The position numbers were made by a program, and so were the translations under genes. Source: Burkholderiaceae bacterium (GTDB taxonomy: Bacteria; Pseudomonadota; Gammaproteobacteria; Burkholderiales; Burkholderiaceae). From it: a stretch of DNA of 14,861 bases. The notes under the pieces were generated by a model. That model saw only the letters and a list, made by a program, of their open reading frames with translations, was not told the DNA's origin and ran no database searches. Shown here piece after piece: positions 1-7,052 of the stretch; the first letter of the stretch is position 1, and every line of letters begins with the position of its first letter. The DNA lies in NCBI GenBank assembly GCA_017998575.1, contig JAGOCV010000065.1, positions 1-14,861 on the forward strand, in the 5' to 3' direction.

Positions 1-292
1 CGTAGCAGACCATCACGGCGCAACCCTTGTAGTCGATGCCGTAGTCGGTGTTGTCGTAGCCGATGCGCTTGATGGTGTCGCGCGCGACCTGGATGTAGTC
101 GACGTGCGCGTTGGTGGTGATCTCGCCGGCCAGAACCACGAGGCCGGTGTTCGTCAGCGTCTCGGCGGCCACGCGGCTGCGCGGGTCCTGCTCGAAGATC
201 GCATCGAGGATCGCGTCCGAGATCTGGTCGGCCACCTTGTCGGGGTGACCCTCGGAAACCGATTCGGACGTGAAGAGGAAGTCGTTCGCCAT
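1..292 (-). CDS. metK: S-adenosylmethionine synthetase, N-terminal part (runs off left edge)
   Basis: This is the first 97 codons of methionine adenosyltransferase, the cytosolic enzyme that makes S-adenosylmethionine from ATP and methionine. The start is the ATG at 292-290 and the protein begins [20 protein letters not shown]. That is the family's N-terminal signature: the His of GHPDK (residue 16) and the following Asp are the known ATP/Mg contacts. Further conserved blocks are [27 protein letters not shown] near residue 57 and [12 protein letters not shown] weak GGAG sits 12-15 bases upstream of the ATG. The gene is divergent from the lipid A acyltransferase pair, an arrangement I recall from Burkholderiales genomes. 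The rest of the roughly 390-residue protein lies outside the window. Identification is essentially certain. Confidence 0.97.
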   Translation of the reverse strand, partial: MANDFLFTSESVSEGHPDKVADQISDAILDAIFEQDPRSRVAAETLTNTGLVVLAGEITTNAHVDYIQVARDTIKRIGYDNTDYGIDYKGCAVMVCY

Positions 293-447
293 TTCTGAAT
301 AAACTCCGTTGTTCAAGTTGCAAGGCGCGTTGCCTGGCCGGAGCTCTGGCGAACGCTTTAGCAGCTGTTGTTTAACGTCGCCCTGCAAGTAGTTCCATAA
401 CTCGGCGACCGCGCCATTCTAGCCAAGCCCGCGCCTTTCTTCCCGCG
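293..447. promoter_or_regulatory. Divergent metK / acyltransferase intergenic leader
   Basis: This 155-base spacer must hold the promoters of metK (minus) and of the acyltransferase pair (plus). In the metK mRNA sense, 382-348 can fold into a roughly 9-bp stem (GGCGA...TCGCC, one bulge, then CGUU/AGCG with one G-U pair) around a 15-base loop containing CAGCTG. A smaller GCAA/TTGC hairpin lies at 320-333. A TAGAAT-like -10 for metK is visible near 416-421 but no good -35 partner was found. I do not see the conserved core of the SAH riboswitch. The structures are seen in the sequence; any regulatory role is a guess. Confidence 0.35.
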
Positions 448-1317
448 ATGCTCCTGCTCTTTCGCCTCCTCAGTCACCTTCCCCTCGCGTTGCTGCACGC
501 GGGCGGCAGCGCGCTGGGCTGGCTGGCATGGCTGGGCTCGCCCACGTACCGCCGGCGCTTTGCGGCCAACCTGGCCCAGGCGGGCCTGCGCCGTCTGGCC
601 GTGCCGGGCGCGATCGGCCAGGCCGGCCGGCTGGTGGCCGAACTGCCGCGCCTCTGGCTGGGCCGGCCGGTTCCGGTCGAATGGGACGGCGCCGAACTCA
701 TCGATGCCGCGCATGCGCGCGGCCATGGCATCGTCTTCCTGACGCCGCACCTGGGTTGCTTTGAGATCACGGCGCAGGGCTATGCGCGCCGATACGCGGC
801 CACGCACGGCCCCATCACCGTGCTGTACCGGCCCGCCCGCAAGGCCTGGCTGCGGCCATTGCTCGACGAGGGTCGCCAGCGGCCCGGGCTGGCGACGGCG
901 CCGACGACGCTGGCGGGCGTCAAGCAGTTGCTCAAGGCGCTGAAGTCCGGCCAGGCCGTGGGCCTGCTGCCCGACCAGGTACCGCCGCAGGGCCTGGGCG
1001 TGTGGGCGCCCTTCTTCGGTCGAGAGGCCTACACGATGACACTGTCGGCACGGCTCGCGCGGGTGCAGGGCGCCACGCTGCTGCTGGCCTGGGGCGAGCG
1101 CCTGGGCGCAGGCCGTGGCTACGTGATCCACCTGCGCGAGCTGTCGGCGCCACTGGCCGACGACGCGCGCACGGCGGCCAAGCAGGTCAACGCCGAGATG
1201 GAGCGGCTGATCGCCGAATGCCCCGCGCAATACCTCTGGGGCTATGCGCGCTACAAGGCACCACGCGAGGACGGCCCCGCCGCCCCCGCACAGCACGCAC
1301 CGGGGGCGGCCTCGTGA
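448..1317 (+). CDS. LpxL/HtrB-family lipid A (Kdo2-lipid IVA) acyltransferase, first of pair
   Basis: A 289-aa member of the LpxL/LpxM (HtrB/MsbB) late acyltransferase family, inner-membrane enzymes that add a secondary acyl chain to lipid A using acyl-ACP. The N-terminus (residues 1-30) is hydrophobic and serves as the single membrane anchor. The catalytic H-x4-E motif is HLGCFE at residues 101-106, preceded by GIVFLTP. The second family block, LLPDQVPPQGLGVWAPFFG, covers about 173-191, and the late WGYARYK block is the usual C-terminal signature. The length is normal for the family, about 290-310 aa. No clear Shine-Dalgarno is seen before the ATG, but the hydrophobic start fits. Its TGA overlaps the GTG start of the next acyltransferase, so the two are translationally coupled. 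Which acyl chain or position it uses cannot be told from sequence. Confidence 0.9.
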   Translation: MLLLFRLLSHLPLALLHAGGSALGWLAWLGSPTYRRRFAANLAQAGLRRLAVPGAIGQAGRLVAELPRLWLGRPVPVEWDGAELIDAAHARGHGIVFLTPHLGCFEITAQGYARRYAATHGPITVLYRPARKAWLRPLLDEGRQRPGLATAPTTLAGVKQLLKALKSGQAVGLLPDQVPPQGLGVWAPFFGREAYTMTLSARLARVQGATLLLAWGERLGAGRGYVIHLRELSAPLADDARTAAKQVNAEMERLIAECPAQYLWGYARYKAPREDGPAAPAQHAPGAAS

Positions 1318-2180
1318 TCACCTCGCTGGGCATCCTCTTCATGCGCGTGCTCGCGCACTGCCCGCTGCGTGTGGTGCGCGCACTGGGCTGGCTCACGGGG
1401 CAGGTGCTGTACGTCGTGGCCGCCGGCCGCCGTCGCGTGGTGCAGAAGAATCTCGCGCTGTGCTTTCCGCAGCACACGCCCGCCTGGCGCGCACGCACGG
1501 CGCGTCAGACTTTCATCTGCTTCGCCCAGGCCTGGCTCGACAGGTCATGGCTGTGGCACGGCAAGGCCGAAGTGGCCCGGCGGCGGCTGCGCCTGCTGGG
1601 CGCCGTCCACGAATTGCAGGGCGACGCACCCACCGTGATCTTCCTGCCGCACTTCTACGGGATGGACGCGGGGTGGAGCGCCGTCTCCGCGGCCGTGCCG
1701 CGGCGCTTCACGACCATCTTCACGCCGCAGCGCAACAAGCGGGTGGACGAATGGATCTTCGCGGGCCGCAGCCGGCTGGGCGACATCCGCCTGTTCACGC
1801 GCTTCGACGGCGTCAAGCCCGTGGTGAGCGCGCTGCGCGCGGGCGAGCCGCTGTTCCTGCTGCCCGACATGAACTTCGGCGCCGAAGAGTCGGTCTTCGT
1901 GCCCTTCTACGGCGTGCAGGCGGCCACCGTGCCCTCGCTCTCCCGCTTCGCCCGGCTGGGCCGCGCCAAGGTCGTGCCGGTCATCACGCGCATGACGGAC
2001 TGCGGCTACGACGTCGAGGTGCATGACGCGTGGGCCAGCTACCCCACCGACGACGCCGTCGCCGACACCGCGTTGATGAACCTGCGGCTGCAGCACTACA
2101 TCGACACCATGCCGGCCCAGTACTACTGGGTGCACAAGCGCTTCAAGACCCGCCCCGACGGAGCCCCCGCCGTCTATTGA
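1314..2180 (+). CDS. LpxL/HtrB-family lipid A acyltransferase, second of pair (GTG start)
   Basis: A 288-aa paralogue of the upstream acyltransferase. I place the start at GTG 1314, which overlaps the upstream stop as GTGA and gives the hydrophobic N-terminal anchor ITSLGILFMRVLAHCPLRVV. The open frame continues upstream to an ATG at 1002, but that would run through the first acyltransferase. Catalytic H-x4-D is HFYGMDAG (His113, Asp118), followed by FTPQRNKRVDEW, then LLPDMNFGAEESVFVPFYG at about 182-200, and a C-terminal YYWVHKRFKTRP block. All of these are typical of LpxL/LpxM. The pair probably makes hexa-acylated lipid A, one enzyme per secondary chain; this is inference. The gene ends 6 bases from the convergent RidA-family gene. 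Confidence 0.9.
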   Translation: MITSLGILFMRVLAHCPLRVVRALGWLTGQVLYVVAAGRRRVVQKNLALCFPQHTPAWRARTARQTFICFAQAWLDRSWLWHGKAEVARRRLRLLGAVHELQGDAPTVIFLPHFYGMDAGWSAVSAAVPRRFTTIFTPQRNKRVDEWIFAGRSRLGDIRLFTRFDGVKPVVSALRAGEPLFLLPDMNFGAEESVFVPFYGVQAATVPSLSRFARLGRAKVVPVITRMTDCGYDVEVHDAWASYPTDDAVADTALMNLRLQHYIDTMPAQYYWVHKRFKTRPDGAPAVY

Positions 2181-2181
2181 T

Positions 2182-2195
2182 CCGGCTCAGGCCGG
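2182..2195. terminator. Small hairpin at convergent acyltransferase/RidA junction
   Basis: CCGGC-TCAG-GCCGG is a perfect 5-bp stem with a 4-base loop. It lies directly after the acyltransferase stop and overlaps the last codons of the convergent RidA-family gene. There is no T tract on either side, so this is a weak candidate for a bidirectional terminator, supported mainly by its position. Confidence 0.25.
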
Positions 2196-2591
2196 GCGCA
2201 CGGCGATGGCTTCGATTTCGACCAGCACGGGCGCGATCAGCCCGGCGATCACCGTGGAGCGCGCGGGCGCCTTCTCAGGCGCGAAGCGCTCGCCATAGGC
2301 CACGTTGAACGCCGGGTACTGCGCCGCATCCGTGATCCAGCACGTGGTCTTCACCACATCGGCCAGCGTGCAGCCGGCCGTGGCGAGGATGGACTCGATC
2401 ATGTCGATCGTGGCGTGCGTCTGGCCCGCCATGTCGGCTGCCGCAGGCTGGCCCGCGACCATGGGCACCTGGCCCGAGACGAACACCAGCCGATCCCACG
2501 CCACGGCGGGCGAGATGGGCTGCACCTGGCCGGCGCGCGTGACAGGCGGACCCAGACGTTCGATGGGCGTGCCGCGCGATGAATCACTCAT
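2187..2591 (-). CDS. RidA/YjgF/YER057c family imine/enamine deaminase
   Basis: A 134-aa RidA-family protein, the standard size. Family members are small cytosolic trimers that hydrolyse reactive imines/enamines to ketones and ammonia. The catalytic arginine of the PARS motif is Arg111, and the C-terminal VEIEAIAV block (Glu125, Glu127) matches the E. coli RidA substrate pocket. VFVSGQVP at 36-43 and VVKTTCWITD at 79-88 are the other conserved blocks. A good Shine-Dalgarno (CAGGAGAC) sits about 7 bases before the ATG. It is the last gene of the operon headed by the DadA-like oxidoreductase, whose imine products are natural RidA substrates, so the pairing makes functional sense. The conserved arginine favours true deaminase activity over the non-deaminating subfamilies, but the exact subfamily is not resolved. 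Confidence 0.92.
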   Translation of the reverse strand: MSDSSRGTPIERLGPPVTRAGQVQPISPAVAWDRLVFVSGQVPMVAGQPAAADMAGQTHATIDMIESILATAGCTLADVVKTTCWITDAAQYPAFNVAYGERFAPEKAPARSTVIAGLIAPVLVEIEAIAVRPA

Positions 2592-2613
2592 TGGATGTCT
2601 CCTGAAGAAATGA

Positions 2614-2647
2614 CGAGGGCCTGGTGTCTCGCGACGCCAGGCCCTCG
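2614..2647 (-). terminator. Strong intergenic hairpin between Bug/TTT gene and RidA gene
   Basis: The arms CGAGGGCCTGG and CCAGGCCCTCG (11 bp, perfect) continue inward with TGTC/GACG (4 bp, one G-T wobble) around the loop TCGC, a 15-bp stem in all. It begins 17 bases after the stop of the Bug/TTT gene and ends about 22 bases before the RidA ATG. In the direction of transcription the 3' side is TCATTTCTTC, pyrimidine-rich but not a clean U tract. It could be a leaky terminator that lowers RidA expression relative to the upstream genes, or an mRNA-stabilising element for the Bug/TTT transcript. Confidence 0.6.
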
Positions 2648-2664
2648 GGAACGGACCTTGCGGA

Positions 2665-3675
2665 TCAGTCTGCCTTCGCTCCCGACGCCTTCACGATCGC
2701 GCCCCATTTGGCCGTCTCGGCCTCGATGAACGCCTTGAACACCGCCGGCGTCGTGCCTTCGATGATGAAGCCGCGCGAGCCGAAGTAGTCCTGGATCTCG
2801 GGCGACTTGAGCGCCTTGTTGATCTCGGTGCTGAGACGGGCCATCACGTCGGCAGGTGTGCCGGCCGGCGCGAACAGCCCCTGCCACGACAGCGCCTCGA
2901 AGTCGGGATAGCCGCTTTCGGCCAGCGTGGGCACGTTGGGCAGCATCGGATTGCGCTGCTTCGACGTGACGGCCAGCGGGCGCACCTTGCCGGCTTCGAT
3001 CTGCGGCATCAGCACCAGCAGGTCGCCGAAGGTGGCTTCGATCTGGCCGCCCATCAGGTCGGTCAGCATGCCGGCGCTACCGCGGTAGGGGATATGCACC
3101 ATCGACGTCTTCGTCGCGAGCTTGAACATCTCGCCGGTCAGGTGCATCGACGTGCCGTTGCCGGCCGAGCCGTAGCTGATCGAGCCCGGGCGCGCCTTGG
3201 CCAGCGCGATGAACTCGCGGATGTTGGCAGCCTTCACGTTGGGGTTCACGGCCACCACCAGCGGCGCACTCACCACGCGCGAGACGGGCGCGAAATCCTT
3301 CACCACGTCGTAGGGAAGCTTGGGGTAGAGCGCCTGCGCGATCGCGTTGCTGCCGGTCACGCCCATGAGCAACGTGTAGCCGTCGGCCGGCTGCTTGGCC
3401 ACGTAGTCGGCACCCACGGTACCGCCCGCGCCCGCACGGTTCTCCACGATGACGGGCTGGCCCCAGCTGGCCGCGAGCTTCTCGCCGATGCGGCGCGCCA
3501 GCAGATCGGTGCTGCCGCCCGGCGGGAACGGCACGACGATGCGGATCGTCTTGGTGGGGAACGCGGCTTGCGCCTGCGCGGCTGCAGGCGCGAAGGCGCC
3601 AGCGGCCAGGGCCAGCGTGGTGCCGGCGGCAACGAGACCGCGCAGTGCGAGGCGTCGGGAGGAAATCGTCTTCAT
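2665..3675 (-). CDS. Bug/TctC-family tripartite tricarboxylate transporter (TTT) substrate-binding protein
   Basis: A 336-aa periplasmic receptor of the Bug (TctC) family, which binds organic acids, amides or similar small ligands. The chosen ATG (3675) gives MKTISSRRLALRGLVAAGTT, a signal peptide with a Tat-like SRRLAL motif, ending near AAAQAQA with the mature part starting at about FPTKTIRIVVPFPPGGSTD. That last block is the family hallmark. ENRAGAGGTVGADYVAKQPADGYT and VHIPYRGSAGMLTDLMGGQI are the other ligand-loop blocks. An upstream in-frame ATG (3747) would add 24 unrelated residues ahead of the signal peptide and is rejected. No TctA/TctB membrane genes accompany it, so it is an orphan receptor, common in Burkholderiales. 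It lies 82 bases after the HyuA/HyuB fusion gene. The ligand is unknown but is probably the operon's substrate. Confidence 0.93.
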   Translation of the reverse strand: MKTISSRRLALRGLVAAGTTLALAAGAFAPAAAQAQAAFPTKTIRIVVPFPPGGSTDLLARRIGEKLAASWGQPVIVENRAGAGGTVGADYVAKQPADGYTLLMGVTGSNAIAQALYPKLPYDVVKDFAPVSRVVSAPLVVAVNPNVKAANIREFIALAKARPGSISYGSAGNGTSMHLTGEMFKLATKTSMVHIPYRGSAGMLTDLMGGQIEATFGDLLVLMPQIEAGKVRPLAVTSKQRNPMLPNVPTLAESGYPDFEALSWQGLFAPAGTPADVMARLSTEINKALKSPEIQDYFGSRGFIIEGTTPAVFKAFIEAETAKWGAIVKASGAKAD

Positions 3676-3680
3676 GAGGG

Positions 3681-3736
3681 GTGCACTCCGGTAGGGGGAT
3701 GGGGACAGGATGACGGTGCATGCACGAACCGTGCAC
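3681..3736. repeat. Cluster of GTGCAC palindromes between HyuA/HyuB fusion and Bug/TTT genes
   Basis: Within the 82-base spacer, GTGCAC occurs at 3681-3686 and 3731-3736, and the longer palindrome GTGCATGCAC at 3716-3725. TGCAC (3721-3725) and GTGCA (3731-3735) form a 5-bp inverted repeat with a 5-base loop. It may be a small hairpin in the transcript or a protein-binding site. The repeat is seen in the sequence; the role is unknown. Confidence 0.35.
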
Positions 3737-3757
3737 GCCCGCCGCACGCTCTTCGGC

Positions 3758-5764
3758 TTACGCGGATGTCTCCACGCGAGTGGCCGGACCCCAGCCGCCC
3801 GCGCCCGCGGTTTCGATCACGAGCCGGTCGCCGGCGCTCCACTGCACACGCGCCTTCGCGGGCAGATGTTCGACGCGGCCATCGGCCCGCTCGATCCGTG
3901 CGGCGGCGCAGGCACCGGGCTCACCGCCCGCCGCGCCCTGCGGCGCGATGCCGTGGCGCTCGCCACGATAGGAAATGCTGCCGCTGCCATGCAGCAGGCG
4001 GTACACGCGCTGCACGCCGTCGCCGCCACGGTGGCGGCCTGCGCCACCCGAGCCCGTGCGCACGGCCACGCGCTCCACGCGCAACGGCGCCTGCGACTCG
4101 ATGGCCTCGGCCGGCGTGTTGCGCGCGTTGCCCACGTCGGTGGACACGCCCGAGCCGCCCGCGCCCCAGGGCGCACCGCCGGCCGACGAGGCGATGATCT
4201 CGGTGAACAGCCAGGGCCGTCCGTCGGGCTGCGTGCCGCCCAGCGACAGCACCACGACTTCACCCGCATTGGGCGCGGGCATCTGCGACGGCAGCGCGCG
4301 CGACCACGCGCCGAGGAAGGCATTCGCCAGCAGCTTGACGAGGTTGGTGCGCGCATTCACCGCGGCGGGAAACGACGGATCGACGATGCTACCCGCACGC
4401 GTGCGCAGCGTGATGGCCGCCGTGCAGCCGTCGTTGCTCGCGGCCTCGGGCGCGATCATGCGCGCGAAATAGCTCACCGCCGCCTGCACCGCGCCACGCG
4501 ATGCGTTGACGGGGCCGGTGGTCTGGTCGGCGCAGCCCGTGAGATCGAGCGTGGCCGAGTCACCGCGCTTGACGAGCCGAACCACCACGGGCACCGGCGC
4601 CAGGCTCACGCCATCGCCGTCCAGCGCATCCTCGAATGCGTAATCGCCGTCGGGCGCGGCCGCCAGCGCGGCACGCGTGGCCGCCTCGGACGCGGCGAGC
4701 ACCGCATCGGCGTGCCCGGCGAAGCCGGCATCGGCAGCGATGAGCGCGCCGAGCTCGTCCGCACCCTGCAGCAGACACACCCACTGCGCGCGCAGGTCGC
4801 CGGCGAGGTTGTCGGGCATGCGGCTGTTGGCGCACAGCATGCGCAGCAGCGCGGCATCGGGCGTGTCGCCGCGATACAGCTGCATCGGCGGGATGCGCAG
4901 GCCTTCGTGCTGGATGCAGGTGGCATTGGTGGGCACCGAGCCCGGCGCGATGCCGCCCACGTCCTGGTGGTGCAGCACGCTGGCCACCAGCGCCTGTACG
5001 CGGCCGTGCACGAACACGGGCCGCATCAGCGTGAGATCCGGCAAATGCGTGCCGCCATGCCAGGGATCGTTGATCAGGAAACCGTCGCCTTCGGCCATGC
5101 CATGCACCGGATACGCCTGCAGCAGGCCGGCCACCGCGGGCGACAGGCTGCCCAGCAGGAGCGGCAGCGTGCGCGCCTGGGCCACCAGCCGGCCGTCGGG
5201 CAGGAAGACGGCGGCCGCGCAGTCCATGGCTTCGCGCACGACGGTGGAGACGGCCTCGTCCACCAGCCGCTGCTGCATGCGGTCGGCGATGGACTCGAGC
5301 CGCGCGGCCAGGTCATCGGCAGCCCCCGGTTCTGCGGCGTCGGGCACCGCCACGTCCAGCCCCAGCGACTGCACCGTGGCCAGCGTGCGTTCGTACTCGC
5401 CGGCTTCGGGGCGCACGGCATGCGAACACACCACGCGCGCGCCCGGCAGGGCCTGGCCGATGGCCTGCGCCAGGGCCAGCTCGTGCGCCGGGTTGCGGTG
5501 CGAGAACAGCAGGCAGATCGCCACCGCGCGCGGCACGCGCGGCAACGCCGCCAGGGCCGACAGCACGGCCGCCCCATCGAGCGGCTCGACCTCGAGGCCC
5601 GCCGCATCGATGCGGCCCACGGCCTGCACGCGCCACTCGGGCGGCAGTGCCTCCAGCCACGGCGAGGCCGGCACGTGCAGCGCGTACGGATCGGGGCGGT
5701 TCTGACGCGCCAGCGTGAGGACGTCGGCGAAACCGCGCGTGCAGACCAGGGCGACGTCGTTCAT
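3758..5764 (-). CDS. Fusion of a HyuA N-terminal fragment with a HyuB-type hydantoinase/oxoprolinase domain
   Basis: A 668-aa protein in two parts. Residues about 4-136 align with the middle of Hydant_A_N (the HyuA in this window, residues 90-218): ALVCTRGFADVL, QNRPDPYALH, FSHRNPAHE and GEYERTLATV. From about 150 onward it is a full HyuB domain: LESIADRM, DGRLVAQARTLPLLLGSL (190-207), INDPWHGGTHLPDL (231-244), HHQDVGG (265-271), GAGRHRGGDGV (574-583) and a C-terminal GAGGWGP. The HyuA phosphate motif GGTFTD and the whole later ASKHA core of HyuA are missing. The DNA just upstream encodes the intact end of the FAD oxidoreductase (17 bases away), so no hidden N-terminus exists there. Full A-B fusions are known as 5-oxoprolinase; this internally deleted form is unusual. 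It may be a HyuB enzyme with a relic N-terminus that borrows HyuA from the second operon. No clear Shine-Dalgarno is seen; the start is probably coupled to the upstream gene. Confidence 0.85.
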   Translation of the reverse strand: MNDVALVCTRGFADVLTLARQNRPDPYALHVPASPWLEALPPEWRVQAVGRIDAAGLEVEPLDGAAVLSALAALPRVPRAVAICLLFSHRNPAHELALAQAIGQALPGARVVCSHAVRPEAGEYERTLATVQSLGLDVAVPDAAEPGAADDLAARLESIADRMQQRLVDEAVSTVVREAMDCAAAVFLPDGRLVAQARTLPLLLGSLSPAVAGLLQAYPVHGMAEGDGFLINDPWHGGTHLPDLTLMRPVFVHGRVQALVASVLHHQDVGGIAPGSVPTNATCIQHEGLRIPPMQLYRGDTPDAALLRMLCANSRMPDNLAGDLRAQWVCLLQGADELGALIAADAGFAGHADAVLAASEAATRAALAAAPDGDYAFEDALDGDGVSLAPVPVVVRLVKRGDSATLDLTGCADQTTGPVNASRGAVQAAVSYFARMIAPEAASNDGCTAAITLRTRAGSIVDPSFPAAVNARTNLVKLLANAFLGAWSRALPSQMPAPNAGEVVVLSLGGTQPDGRPWLFTEIIASSAGGAPWGAGGSGVSTDVGNARNTPAEAIESQAPLRVERVAVRTGSGGAGRHRGGDGVQRVYRLLHGSGSISYRGERHGIAPQGAAGGEPGACAAARIERADGRVEHLPAKARVQWSAGDRLVIETAGAGGWGPATRVETSA

Positions 5765-5780
5765 GCGGTGGGCGGTGAAG

Positions 5781-7016
5781 TCAGAAACGGTCGGGACGGA
5801 AGGGCGTCAGGTCCACCTGCGTGGGCCGGCCCGCGACAAGGTGCGCGATCTCGCGCCCCGTGCTCGCCCCCATGCACATGCCCATGTGGCCGTGGCCGAA
5901 GGCGAGCCAGGCATTGTCCACCGAGCCCGCCGTGCCCACCACCGGCAGGCTGTCGGGCATGCAGGGGCGGTGGCCCATCCATTCAGTGACTTCGCTGGTG
6001 TCCAGGTGCGGGAACAGCAGGCGCCCCTGGCGCAGCAGCGCCTGCGCGCGCTCGTAGTTGGGCGGCGCCTTCAGGCCCGCGAATTCCACCGTGCCGGCCA
6101 GCCGCAGGCCCATGGCCATGGGGTTGACCATGAGGTTGTTCTCGACCGCCATCACCGTGTGGCGCAGGTTGAGGTTGGAACTGCGCACCGTGACGTGATA
6201 GCCGCGCTGCGTCTCCAGCGGCACGCGCGAACCGAGCTCGGCCGCCAGCCGGGCCGACCAGGCGCCCGCCGCCACCACCACGCCATCCACGGCCACGCGC
6301 TCGCCATCGCGCGTGCGCACGCCGGTGACCTGGCGGCCCTGCCGCTCGAAGCCCGTGACCGCGCAGCGCACGAACTGCGCGCCCTCGTCCATGCAGTGCG
6401 CATGCAGCGCCTTCACCAGCGCCGACGGATCGAGGGTGGAGCCGTTCTCGGGCGCCAGGATGCCGAAGCGAAAGCGTCCCTTCAGATCGGGCTCGATCGC
6501 TTCGAGCTCGTCCTGGTCCACGTCCACCATCCGCACGCCCAGCGAGCGGCGCAGGTTCATGCCCCAGGCCCACTGCGCGGCGATCTCGCGCGACGAATAC
6601 ACGTAGAGGCAGCCCGTGCGTTTGACCAGGTGGTTGGCCTGCGCGTCGTCGAGCAGCGGGCCATAGCAGTCGAAGATGGGTTCGAGCAGGGTGCGCAGCG
6701 CCGTGGCAATGCGCGTCACCTCTTCCTTCGTGGAATGGCGCAGCATGCGCACCAGCCACGGCACCACCACGGGCGCGTAGCGCCAGCGCACGGTGAGCGG
6801 CCCCAGCGGATCGAGCAGCCAGCGCGGCACGCGCTTCCACATGCCCGGCATGCCCACGGGCAGGCAGGCGCTGGGCGAGAGCGAGCCCGCGTTGCCGAAC
6901 GAGCAGGCCTCGCCGGGCTCGCGCGGATCGAAGAAGGTGACCTGGTGGCCGTCGCGCTGCAGCCAGGCGGCCGTGCAGGTTCCGACGATGCCGGTCCCGA
7001 TGACGGCAATGTGCAT
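5781..7016 (-). CDS. DadA-like FAD-dependent amine/D-amino-acid oxidoreductase (DAO family)
   Basis: A 411-aa flavoprotein of the DAO/DadA family, which oxidises amines or D-amino acids to imines, passing electrons to a quinone (dehydrogenases) or oxygen (oxidases). The Rossmann dinucleotide-binding motif GTGIVG is at residues 7-12, with the acidic residue (Asp30) that binds the adenosine ribose, and SFGNAG at 39-44 as in DadA. The C-terminal FAD-binding block HGHMGMCMGASTGREIA is present. I chose the ATG at 7016 because it puts the GxGxxG motif at the usual distance from the N-terminus; the frame is open to an ATG at 7097, inside the control region. No Shine-Dalgarno precedes 7016. It heads the operon with the HyuA/HyuB fusion, Bug receptor and RidA, and is divergent from the LysR gene. 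The substrate is unknown; D-amino acid, sarcosine-like or cyclic amine are all possible. Confidence 0.9.
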   Translation of the reverse strand: MHIAVIGTGIVGTCTAAWLQRDGHQVTFFDPREPGEACSFGNAGSLSPSACLPVGMPGMWKRVPRWLLDPLGPLTVRWRYAPVVVPWLVRMLRHSTKEEVTRIATALRTLLEPIFDCYGPLLDDAQANHLVKRTGCLYVYSSREIAAQWAWGMNLRRSLGVRMVDVDQDELEAIEPDLKGRFRFGILAPENGSTLDPSALVKALHAHCMDEGAQFVRCAVTGFERQGRQVTGVRTRDGERVAVDGVVVAAGAWSARLAAELGSRVPLETQRGYHVTVRSSNLNLRHTVMAVENNLMVNPMAMGLRLAGTVEFAGLKAPPNYERAQALLRQGRLLFPHLDTSEVTEWMGHRPCMPDSLPVVGTAGSVDNAWLAFGHGHMGMCMGASTGREIAHLVAGRPTQVDLTPFRPDRF

Positions 7017-7023
7017 CGCGCGG

Positions 7024-7052
7024 ATTGTGGGGAGTCGATCTGCATCAGGCAA
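7024..7052 (-). promoter_or_regulatory. Candidate promoter of the FAD oxidoreductase operon
   Basis: Reading on the minus strand, TTGCCT (7052-7047) and CACAAT (7029-7024) are separated by 17 bases. Both match sigma-70 boxes only partly. A start site about 7 bases further on would fall at or next to the ATG at 7016, giving a nearly leaderless mRNA, which would fit the lack of a Shine-Dalgarno. The -35 overlaps an ATCAG half-site, so LysR could act there. The call is tentative. Confidence 0.25.

Noticed and set aside
293..447. SAH riboswitch ahead of metK
   Set aside because: The conserved SAH-aptamer core was not visible on reading the leader; only generic stems are present.
1002..1313. Upstream ATG extension of the second acyltransferase
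   Set aside because: It would lie wholly inside the first acyltransferase in another frame; the GTG at 1314 gives the family's membrane anchor and a GTGA overlap.
3710..5989. 759-codon open frame on the plus strand, antisense to the HyuA/HyuB fusion
   Set aside because: Very rich in Arg, His, Gly and Ala with no family motif; a typical GC-rich shadow of the real minus-strand gene, which carries clear HyuB motifs.
5765..6010. Missing HyuA N-terminus hidden by a frameshift upstream of the HyuA/HyuB fusion
   Set aside because: This stretch encodes the conserved C-terminus of the FAD oxidoreductase; no GGTFTD-like sequence is found in the other frames.
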